A program made the translations under genes and the position numbers. 64,000 nt of DNA from Asaia sp037151935 (GTDB lineage: Bacteria > Pseudomonadota > Alphaproteobacteria > Acetobacterales > Acetobacteraceae): the NCBI RefSeq assembly GCF_051628905.1, contig NZ_CP157575.1, positions 744,001 through 808,000 on the forward strand, in the 5' to 3' direction. Positions 57,265 to 64,000 of this stretch are shown here, in pieces; positions within the stretch are counted from its first letter, which is position 1, and every line of letters starts with the position of its first letter. The notes under the pieces were generated by a model that did no database searches, had not been told where the DNA came from, and was given only the letters and a program-made list of their open reading frames with translations.

Positions 57265-58432
57265 AACCGCAGCCTCTTGTTTTTATTGGGGAAGTTTATC
57301 TTTTCTTTTTCGACAAAAAGAAAAACAAGCAACCATAAGAGAACAATTTAACTAATAGGTTACATAGAGAGGTAAATATATATAGAAAAATATCAAAAAT
57401 AGATGATCAAAATAACTGAAAGAAAATACTCTTTACGATCGCTTGTTGGAAATCTGTCCAACACGATCACAAGTGGCAAAGGACTCTGGCGCGAGAAATC
57501 AGAGCGATCGGACACACTTCTTCGCCCATGCAGGTCAGGCTCTCCCTCAGGACGAACGCTATGCCTAGATGTCGTCCGGGGCGGTCCGAGAATTTGTATC
57601 GGGGCCCGCTTTGCATATGCAGAAGCTCTGAGTGGGCTCGCCGTGGTCCTGAAAATGCTCACGCTCACACCAGAGCTGCGCATCGCCTACCCGGCAAGAT
57701 GGAGATTACCCTGCGTCCGGCAACGCCGCTGCTTGCGTCTCTCAGAAAGAGAAACTCAACACGCTATTCGGGTCTGCGCGCAGAATATTTCGCTCTTGCA
57801 GCGGTCAGGCCACCTCTGTTACCGCTTTGGGTAAGACCGGTCTTCCGTCGTTGCCTTGACCCGGATTATCATCGCGTCCGAGTGCTGCATCGCTTTTCTG
57901 CTGGTACAGATACACCAATGTCGCACCCACCCAGAGTACTGCGAGTGGCGGCAGCAAATTTTTGAAAAATATCTTTTCTTACTGAGCCGCGTACAGAACG
58001 AATTCTACACTATTTTCAAAACCAGATCTGCAAATGCAATTAATATCAACTTTGACGATGGCTAAAATAATAATAAATTTACAAACAATCAAAGTATAAA
58101 CGCGACCGACTAGAAAACGAAGTGGTTTTTCCCGAATTTCTCTGCAGACGCTCATTGCACATCTTCAGGAGAAACCCACAAATTGCTCGAAGAACGGCTA
58201 TGAAGAGCTCATTGCGACGAAGATATTCACATTCGATTCAAGAGAATCACGGGGTATTCACCGTTTCACGGGACTGTGATGAACATTGGCGCTTTTCACC
58301 AAGGGTTCCATCGCTCTCTACGTTAGAGTTTTGATCGCCCGCTCGTCTCCGACAACCGAGACGAAATGGCCTGTCAACAAGGGGCAACCGCAATCCCGCC
58401 ACAGCGATGCCGTTACCCCGTATTGAAAAATA
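57265..58432. other. Long gene-poor accessory interval
   Basis: About 1.17 kb with no intact gene. It contains an AT-rich upstream region of the lipase (57265-57420), the P450 remnant (57480-57757), a second AT-rich stretch (about 57955-58110) and unassigned sequence up to the ABC1 gene stop. Short frames here give no recognisable proteins. The composition and the gene debris point to past insertions and deletions. Confidence 0.5.
57480..57757 (+). pseudogene. Remnant of a second cytochrome P450 (3' end)
   Basis: The stretch parallels the last ~90 codons of the P450 at 55570-55850. Shared pieces include GGTCAG-CTC-CCTCAGGACGA, GTCCGAGAATTTG and GAGATTACCCTGCG. In translation GPRICIGARFA and LTLTPELR are kept. 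A TAG replaces a tyrosine codon (near 57566) and single-base indels break the frame around the heme loop and again near LTPELRIA. The 5' four-fifths are missing. The divergence is well beyond a recent duplication, so this was a diverged paralogue, not a fresh copy. Confidence 0.8.
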
Positions 58433-59800
58433 CTACAGACCATTCAGTGGCGGCGGGACGCGAGCGGCGGCCAGGGCGGTCTTCTGACGCTCTGCTAGCG
58501 CCACCTCGTCGAAATCGGCGATAAGTTCCTGAAACAGGCGATGCCAGTTGAGCTTGGCCTTGAGGCGCAGGAACACACTGCCAAGCCCTATTGCAGAGCG
58601 ATCTACCAGTACGAATTCGCGCGAGGGCCGCACGCCGCCAGTGCGCTTGAGCCCCTCATAGACCTTCTCGGCAATGTCGCGTCCGAAATTCGGATCGTCA
58701 CTTTCCTGAATGAAGCGCTCTCGGTCCTCCATGAGCGGGCCATAGATGAACCGTGCCCATTCATTGAGAACCGATGCCGTGTCGCGCGAAATCCCCTTGA
58801 AGCCCCAAGCCTCATAGGCGGCAAAAGCCATCTCTTCGTCGTTGTTTTTGAGCGCGTTGAAGAGATCGATGATGCCCTTGATGAAATGCGGCGGAAAAAT
58901 ACGAATGGCGCCGAAATCGAGCAGGTTCAGACCCCAATCCGGGCGGATGGTAAAATTGCCCATATGCGGATCGCCATGGATAATGCCGTAGCGGTAGACC
59001 GGTGTGTACCATGCCTTGAAGAGGGCCGTCGCAATCGCATTGCGCTCCTCCTGGCTAGGATTGGTGTCGAGAATTTTCTGAATGCCACGCCCCGAAACCC
59101 ATTCCATGGTCAACAGGCGTTTCGTCGATAGCCCTTCGACGGGCAGGGGCACAGTAACCTCAGGGATATGCTGAAGCATATCGCGATAAAGCCGCATATG
59201 AGAGGCTTCGCGCTCATAATCCAGCTCTTCACGCAGGCGCTCCTCAAGCTCGCGCACCACTTCATCCTGCTTGATGGCAGGCAGGAATTGCTGAACCAGC
59301 CCGACCACAACGCGGAACTGGCGCAGATCGGATTCCACCGCCGCGTTCATGTCGGGATATTGCAGCTTGCAGGCCACATCCTGCCCGTCCGCGGTAACCG
59401 CGCGATGAACCTGCCCGAGGCTCGCCGCTGCGACTGCCTGATGCGAAAACGACCGAAACTGTCTTTCCCAATTCGGTCCAAGCTCATTCATCATGCGACG
59501 ACGCACAAAGCTCCAGGCCATGGGCGGCGCATTGGCCTGCAACTCGGCAAGCTGGTTCGAATATTCCTCCGGCAGAGCGCCGGGAATGGTCGAGAGGATC
59601 TGAGCGCCCTTCATGAGCGGGCCTTTCAGCCCGCCCAGTGCCGCACGCAGATCATTGGCATGGATCGCCTGATTGGACTTGAATCCGAGCTTGTTGCCGA
59701 TCACGCGCGTCGCGATTCCGCCAACGGTGCTCGAAGCCCGCGCCATGCGTTTGAATTCGCCAAAAATTCCCGTCTGGTCCAGATCCTTGGAATTACTCAT
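58433..59800 (-). CDS. ABC1/ADCK/UbiB-family atypical kinase
   Basis: A 455-residue protein-kinase-like protein. The family hallmarks are KGPLMKGAQILSTIPGALPEEY (the KxGQ-type motif as KGAQ), VAAASLGQVHRA (Ala-rich loop), VACKLQYPDM with the lysine, ELDYEREASHM, HGDPHMGNF (catalytic loop) and LLDFGAIR (metal-binding DFG). ABC1 proteins support ubiquinone synthesis or lipid homeostasis. The sequence is closer to the general ABC1 group than to E. coli UbiB (no C-terminal TM pair is seen). It starts 3 bases after the pepF stop, so the two are co-transcribed. Confidence 0.88.
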   Translation of the reverse strand: MSNSKDLDQTGIFGEFKRMARASSTVGGIATRVIGNKLGFKSNQAIHANDLRAALGGLKGPLMKGAQILSTIPGALPEEYSNQLAELQANAPPMAWSFVRRRMMNELGPNWERQFRSFSHQAVAAASLGQVHRAVTADGQDVACKLQYPDMNAAVESDLRQFRVVVGLVQQFLPAIKQDEVVRELEERLREELDYEREASHMRLYRDMLQHIPEVTVPLPVEGLSTKRLLTMEWVSGRGIQKILDTNPSQEERNAIATALFKAWYTPVYRYGIIHGDPHMGNFTIRPDWGLNLLDFGAIRIFPPHFIKGIIDLFNALKNNDEEMAFAAYEAWGFKGISRDTASVLNEWARFIYGPLMEDRERFIQESDDPNFGRDIAEKVYEGLKRTGGVRPSREFVLVDRSAIGLGSVFLRLKAKLNWHRLFQELIADFDEVALAERQKTALAAARVPPPLNGL

Positions 59801-59803
59801 CGC

Positions 59804-61615
59804 TTATGCGCTCTTGTCCTGTTTTTCCTGAGCTTCGAGCTCATCGATGAAGCCTGAAATCACATCCAGTCCCTTGCGCCAAAAGCCCGGATCGGTGGCA
59901 TCCAGCCCGAAAGGCGCCAGAAGCTCGGCATGGCGTTTAGTGCCACCCGCTTCAAGCATCGCCACATAACGATCCTGAAACGCCGCTGTTCCCCCCTGCC
60001 CCGTCGTCTCACCCTGATAGACGCCGTAGAGCGCATTCACCAGACAATCGCCGAACGCATAGGCATAGACGTAGAAAGGGGAATGCACGAAATGCGGCAC
60101 ATATGACCAGTAGGTATCGTAGTCAGGACTGAACTCGAATGCCGGGCCGAGACTGCGTGTCTGCACCTCACGCCAGATCTCGCCCAGGCGCTCAGGCGAC
60201 AGCTCGCCCTTGCGCCGCTCGTCATGCAGCTTGACCTCAAACTGGTAGAACGCAATCTGGCGCACCACCGTGTTGAGCATGTCCTCCACCTTGCCGGCAA
60301 GCATACGCCTGCGACGCGCCGGATCAGGCTCGGCATCGAGCAGTGCCTGGAATGTCAGCATCTCCCCGAAGACGGAAGCGGTCTCGGCAAGGGTCAGCGG
60401 TGTGGAAGACTGAAGATAGCCCTGGCGCGCCGCCAGAAGCTGATGGGCGCCATGACCCAGCTCATGCGCCAGAGTCATCACATCACGGCTGCGGCCATGA
60501 TAATTGAGCAGGACGTAAGGATGGGTATCGGGTGTCACCGGATGGGCAAACGCACCCGATGATTTCCCCGGCACGGGTGCCACGTCGATCCAGTCATTAT
60601 CCATGAACTGGCTGACCAGATCACCGAGGCGCGGGTCGAAACGCATATAAGCGTTTCGCACAATCGTTTTCGCCTCTTCCCATGGGATCAGGCGATCTTC
60701 ATCGCCCGGGAGCGGCGCATTGCGGTCCCAATGCTGCAACTTGTCGAGACCAAGCCAGCCAGCCTTGAGGCTGTAATAGCGATGGGCGAGGCGCGCATAA
60801 TCGGCATCGACAGCCGAAACCAGCGCCTCAACGACCTCATCCTCGACCATATTGGCGCGATTGCGGCTGGAAGACGGTCGGGGGAAACCACGCAACCCGT
60901 CTTCAATCGCCTTGTCCTTGGCCAGCGTATTGGTGATCAGTACCAGCAGGCGCTGATTGGCGCCGAGTGCGCGGCTCACTTCTTCAGCGGCGAGACGACG
61001 CTTTTCGCGATCCGGACTGGAGAGCTGGTTGAACGCCATCCCCAGAGGGCGTGTCTCGCCATCGAGCGTGACCGTCAGGGAGGCCATGGTCTCGTCGAAC
61101 AGACGGTTCCACGAGGCGCGCCCCGTGACCGATTTCTCGACAAGAACCTGCTCGACCTCGTCAGAAAGCTGATAAGGGCGCCAGACGCGTAGGTCGCGGA
61201 AGAAAGGCGCCCAGCGCGCGAGCTCGGGCGTGGCCAGACGCTGCGCCAGATCGTCTTCCTCGATGCGATTCAGTTCCAGGGTGAAGAACAGCATGTGAGA
61301 CGAAATAGCCGTCAGACGCTCGGTCATGCCCTGCGAGAAACGTCCTGTTTCCGGGTCGCTCGTATGGGCGGCAAAGCTGAGCTGGGCAAAGGCCCCGAGG
61401 CGCCCCATGCGCTGGTCTATACGTTCATACTCGGCAATCGCTTCGGCCAAAGCTGCGCCGGTCCCTGTGCCCAGTTTGCCTTTCCAGCGTTCGGCAAAAA
61501 GACGCGCCTCCTCATCACAGGAAGCGAGATCGCGCTCGATCGCCGGATCGGTCAACGCGGCATAGAGATCGGAAAGATCCCAGCGAGGCAGTGAGGCGCT
61601 ATCGGCTTGAGCCAT
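59804..61615 (-). CDS. pepF: Oligoendopeptidase F (M3 family)
   Basis: A 603-residue zinc peptidase that cuts short peptides in the cytoplasm. The zinc motif is TLAHELGHGAHQ (His384, Glu385, His388), with the third ligand region LAETASVFGEMLTFQALL downstream. NYHGRSRDVMTLAHELG and FVHSPFYVYAYAFGDCLVNALY match the PepF branch. Length is normal. The upstream region to amn is about 120 bases, so it may have its own promoter; the ABC1 gene follows immediately. Confidence 0.95.
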   Translation of the reverse strand: MAQADSASLPRWDLSDLYAALTDPAIERDLASCDEEARLFAERWKGKLGTGTGAALAEAIAEYERIDQRMGRLGAFAQLSFAAHTSDPETGRFSQGMTERLTAISSHMLFFTLELNRIEEDDLAQRLATPELARWAPFFRDLRVWRPYQLSDEVEQVLVEKSVTGRASWNRLFDETMASLTVTLDGETRPLGMAFNQLSSPDREKRRLAAEEVSRALGANQRLLVLITNTLAKDKAIEDGLRGFPRPSSSRNRANMVEDEVVEALVSAVDADYARLAHRYYSLKAGWLGLDKLQHWDRNAPLPGDEDRLIPWEEAKTIVRNAYMRFDPRLGDLVSQFMDNDWIDVAPVPGKSSGAFAHPVTPDTHPYVLLNYHGRSRDVMTLAHELGHGAHQLLAARQGYLQSSTPLTLAETASVFGEMLTFQALLDAEPDPARRRRMLAGKVEDMLNTVVRQIAFYQFEVKLHDERRKGELSPERLGEIWREVQTRSLGPAFEFSPDYDTYWSYVPHFVHSPFYVYAYAFGDCLVNALYGVYQGETTGQGGTAAFQDRYVAMLEAGGTKRHAELLAPFGLDATDPGFWRKGLDVISGFIDELEAQEKQDKSA

Positions 61616-61736
61616 AAAACGATGTCCTTGTTTTGAACGGATAAAGCGTCCCCCAGATTTGGGTAGAGACGCTTCCCCGGCAAGAGGGCTTTACCCCTCA
61701 GTGAAGAGGGGCGCAGTCAGATCGACACGATGCGGA

Positions 61737-63188
61737 TCAGCGGAAAGCGGGCTCGTCGAAGCCGCGCAGCTTGCGTGAATGCAGGCTGTCGACACCGCGC
61801 TCGCGCAGCAGCCGCATGGTCTCAATGCCGACCATCAGATGCTGGCTGACACGCTCGCGATAGAACGCGTTCGCCATGCCACGAAGCTTGAGTTCACCAT
61901 GAAGAGGCTTGTCGGAAACGCAGAGCAGCGTGCCGTAGGGTACACGAAAGCGAAAACCATTGGCCGCAATGGTCGCCGATTCCATATCGACGGCAATCGA
62001 GCGGCTCATATTGATCTGGGTGAAGAGCGCTCTGAGACGCAGTTCCCAGTTGCGGTTATCGGTTGTCAGCACGGTGCCGGTACGCAGCCGGGTCTTGATG
62101 TCGCGGTCTTCAAGGCCCGTCACGCGCTGCATGGCTTCCTGCAAGGCCACCTGCACTTCGGCGATGGGCGGCACAGGCACCCAGGTCGGCAGATCGTCAT
62201 CGAGTACATGGTCGTCACGCACATAGCCGTGAGCCAGCACGTAATCGCCGAGCAGCTGTGTGCGGCGCAGCCCCGCACAATGACCGACCATCAACCAGCA
62301 ATGCGGACGAAGTACGGCGAGATGATCCGTAATGGTTTTGGCATTGGACGGGCCGACACCGATATTGATCAGCGTGATGCCGTCACCATCCTCCCGGCAC
62401 AGATGATAGGCGGGCATCTGCGGCAGGGATTCGACAGGCTGCCCCGCCTGCCCTTCACGCGTATAAACCGCGTCCCCCGGCTCGACGAAAGCATGGTATT
62501 CTCCCCCTTCATCGATCTGCGTACGGGCAAAATCGCGAAATCCGTCGACATAGCGCTGATAATTGGTCAGCAGGATAAAACGCTGAAAATGGCGCGGCGC
62601 CGTGCCGGTATAATGATGCAGTCTCGCAAGCGAATAATCGGTACGTTCGGCAGTGAAAAGAGCCAGTGCCCGAGGCGCCGCAGGGTCGGGAATGATCTCG
62701 CAATTGGCGATGGTGTCATCCGTCGCATGCAGATCAGGTAGCGCGTAGTTATCCTGCAGCAATTTGAGGTCGGCCTCGGTCAGCCCGGTCACGGCGTCTT
62801 CCATGACATAAGGCAGAGGCATGGGCCGCCTGGACAATCCGACATGCACGGGCTGCCTGTAGCACTCGATCAGGTTCTCGATCTGAGCGCGCCAATAGCT
62901 GCGAAACAGCAAGGGCCGCGTCAGCGTCGTGCCATAGAACCCGGGCTCAAGCAACACGCCAAAGCGTGGCTTGACGTCATGCGGGATCGCCCCACGCAGT
63001 AGCGGAAAGGCGAGATAAGGATAAAACGATTCAGCGGGCTGGCGAGACGCAAAGGCATCGCGCAGACGCTTCACACCCTCTTCATAAAGCGCCTCGATGC
63101 GATCGAGTGCGGCTTCGGCATCATGAAACGGCATGAAGCCCGACCCTACCTGATCGAATAACCTGTCCTGTTCTGCTGCGCTCATCAT
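61737..63188 (-). CDS. amn: AMP nucleosidase
   Basis: Amn cleaves AMP to adenine and ribose 5-phosphate and so controls adenylate pools. The 483-residue protein has the N-terminal AMP-nucleosidase domain (FYPYLAFPLLRGAIPHDVKPRFGVLLEPGFYGTTLTRPLLF, in parts; VHVGLSRRPMPLPYVMEDA) and a C-terminal purine-phosphorylase-type domain (GPSNAKTITDHLAVLRPHCWLMVGHCAGLRRTQLLGDYVLAHGY and AVDMESATIAANGFRFRVPYGTLLCVSDKPLHGELK, in parts). Two consecutive ATGs begin the frame. It is divergent from the DUF6525-like gene, with a 28-bp palindrome between them. Confidence 0.95.
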   Translation of the reverse strand: MMSAAEQDRLFDQVGSGFMPFHDAEAALDRIEALYEEGVKRLRDAFASRQPAESFYPYLAFPLLRGAIPHDVKPRFGVLLEPGFYGTTLTRPLLFRSYWRAQIENLIECYRQPVHVGLSRRPMPLPYVMEDAVTGLTEADLKLLQDNYALPDLHATDDTIANCEIIPDPAAPRALALFTAERTDYSLARLHHYTGTAPRHFQRFILLTNYQRYVDGFRDFARTQIDEGGEYHAFVEPGDAVYTREGQAGQPVESLPQMPAYHLCREDGDGITLINIGVGPSNAKTITDHLAVLRPHCWLMVGHCAGLRRTQLLGDYVLAHGYVRDDHVLDDDLPTWVPVPPIAEVQVALQEAMQRVTGLEDRDIKTRLRTGTVLTTDNRNWELRLRALFTQINMSRSIAVDMESATIAANGFRFRVPYGTLLCVSDKPLHGELKLRGMANAFYRERVSQHLMVGIETMRLLRERGVDSLHSRKLRGFDEPAFR

Positions 63189-63252
63189 GCACCTCTGGGC
63201 GTCACCGTTTTGCGACAGGCTAGCCTGTTGCGCAGGCCAGTGATAGACGTCG

Positions 63253-63280
63253 ATATAGTTATGTTATAACATAACTATAT
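63253..63280. promoter_or_regulatory. 28-bp perfect palindrome, Zur-like, overlapping the start of the next gene
   Basis: ATATAGTTATGTTA (63253-63266) is followed without spacer by its exact reverse complement TAACATAACTATAT (63267-63280). The last two bases are the first two of the ATG of the gene at 63279. The core GTTATGTTATAACATAAC resembles binding sites of the zinc repressor Zur (TGTTATAACA core). It lies 65 bases upstream of amn, so it could act on both genes. The Zur assignment is an inference from resemblance. Confidence 0.65.
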
Positions 63281-63686
63281 GCCCTTCCCGTCTCTCCAAA
63301 ACATCTCCGTATCCCCCGATAACGATGGCACCTGTCGCAAGTCGCTCTGGCGCCGCTATGAGGGCGATCCCTGGGCTGCGTTCGATGCCTTGCCTGCGCC
63401 GATCCGCCATCGTCTGGCCGAACATGTCTATGACGCCTGGTCGGTCAACGCGTTGATCCTGTGGCGACATTACAAGAAGCTCTACGGCGCGACACCGCGC
63501 GCCGAGCGCGCCATGATCCGCTATCTCGATTATTGCGAGCGTCTCGAACAAAAGGCCTTCACCGACCGGCACGGCGCCCTCGCCCATCTCGATGCCGGGG
63601 CGACGCCCCTGCGCTATGGCGCTCTACCCACGCCCCCCCAACCCTCTGATGCCCGGCCCTCTGACGCAAGACCCTCTGGCCGATAG
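63279..63686 (+). CDS. Small protein resembling DUF6525
   Basis: A 135-residue basic protein: LWRRYEGDPWAAFDALPAPIRHRLAEHVYDAWSVNALILWRHYKKLYG, then AERAMIRYLDYCERLEQKAF, and a tail rich in Pro, Ser, Asp and Ala (SDARPSDARPS). The first part fits the pattern of short DUF6525-type proteins (RxxGDPxxxFDxLPxxLRxxL...W). Function unknown. The ATG directly abuts a perfect palindrome, so there is no Shine-Dalgarno sequence and the mRNA may be leaderless. No other start codon lies before the conserved part. Confidence 0.6.
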   Translation: MPFPSLQNISVSPDNDGTCRKSLWRRYEGDPWAAFDALPAPIRHRLAEHVYDAWSVNALILWRHYKKLYGATPRAERAMIRYLDYCERLEQKAFTDRHGALAHLDAGATPLRYGALPTPPQPSDARPSDARPSGR

Positions 63687-64000
63687 CCCTCTGCCGAATA
63701 GACACAGGCGAGCCGAGGTCATCACTCATTTGTCACGCCCCGATCCCGGTGCTCTCTGCCATACTTCGCAGAAGCCATGCATTACATACTTGTAAAAATC
63801 TCTTATTTCGACAGATCTCACGTCAGGAGCACTCTGACAGCGAAGCATAGGCTATCTGGCGATACTGCGAGAGGGCCTGATGATAACGGCGCAATCCTCT
63901 GACCCCAGCTAGTTCAACCACAGGCATGGAGCGTCCCCCTCTCCTGGGAGCTCCGTTCATTACGCATCATCCGATGTGGCGGCGGATCCTATACGCCCTG
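63687..64000. other. Right-edge interval, no firm gene
   Basis: No supported gene. A 45-codon minus-strand frame (63823-63960; start MNGAPRRGGRS, including LRRYHQALSQYRQIAY) has GGAG-rich sequence inside but no recognisable family. The rest holds nothing I can name. Confidence 0.3.

Noticed and set aside
55846..58432. Accessory region as an integrated mobile element
   Set aside because: No integrase, transposase, tRNA-adjacent repeat or terminal inverted repeat was found; only gene debris and AT-rich tracts.
63823..63960. 45-codon minus-strand frame as a transposase end
   Set aside because: LRRYHQALSQYRQIAY slightly recalls transposase C-termini, but there are no inverted repeats or catalytic residues in view.

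Overview
The window looks like chromosomal DNA of an acetic acid bacterium (Alphaproteobacteria, Acetobacteraceae). The reasons are the high GC content, the gene order murJ-mutS-glnD, a Tat-exported gluconolactonase, a full glycerol regulon (glpR-glpD-glpF-glpK), a short PmtA-type phospholipid methyltransferase, and a heme O synthase gene attached to a degenerate cytochrome oxidase subunit I gene. The genus cannot be fixed from sequence alone; Asaia, Kozakia or Gluconobacter relatives are plausible.

Layout. 1-1.3 kb: the 3' end of a sulfatase-fold gene, a tRNA-Ser(UGA) and a small membrane protein. 1.3-6.9 kb: tsaD diverging from a tightly overlapped run hemC-hemD-rlmJ-gpsA-tylF-like (tetrapyrrole synthesis, rRNA methylation, phospholipid precursor). 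6.9-10.5 kb: an aquaporin-like protein with altered NPA boxes, a nucleoside symporter, a glutathione peroxidase and a LysE exporter. 11-18.2 kb: murJ, mutS, glnD. 18.2-26.7 kb: a TPR-glycosyltransferase-like protein, DUF3147, a royal-jelly-type propeller, thrC, an M16 peptidase, pmbA and a Tim44-domain protein. 27.2-29.4 kb: a three-gene unit (COX1-like, ctaB, coxF-like) linked by ATGA overlaps. 29.5-35.5 kb: pmtA, a small membrane protein, gshB, and uvrB-galM-greB. 35.5-40.6 kb: the glycerol regulon. 40.7-45.3 kb: a quinone-reductase-type dehydrogenase under a long hairpin, then gluconolactonase-MRJP-YagU. 45.5-51.6 kb: purU, a GNAT enzyme, a zinc-ribbon membrane protein, an ABC-F ATPase, a tandem thioredoxin-fold protein. 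51.6-58.4 kb: an accessory region with AT-rich tracts holding a GT92-discoidin fusion, a TetR/P450 pair with two operators, a class 3 lipase and a decayed P450 copy. 58.4-63.7 kb: an ABC1 kinase, pepF, amn and a DUF6525-like gene behind a 28-bp perfect palindrome.

The most striking item is the subunit-I-like protein at 28.2-29.4 kb. Aligned by eye to COX1, it keeps both low-spin heme histidines but has replaced all CuB histidines, the cross-linked tyrosine and the high-spin heme histidine. It cannot be an ordinary oxidase, yet it is co-translated with the heme O synthase. It may be a heme-binding membrane protein with a new role, or a remnant of the cytochrome c oxidase lost in this lineage. 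Other regulatory structures worth attention are an 18-bp inverted repeat that would bury a ribosome binding site (40.7 kb), twin 16-bp TetR-type operators (54.4 kb) and the Zur-like palindrome (63.26 kb).

All calls come from reading the sequence. Family names rest on recognised motifs and no database search was run.
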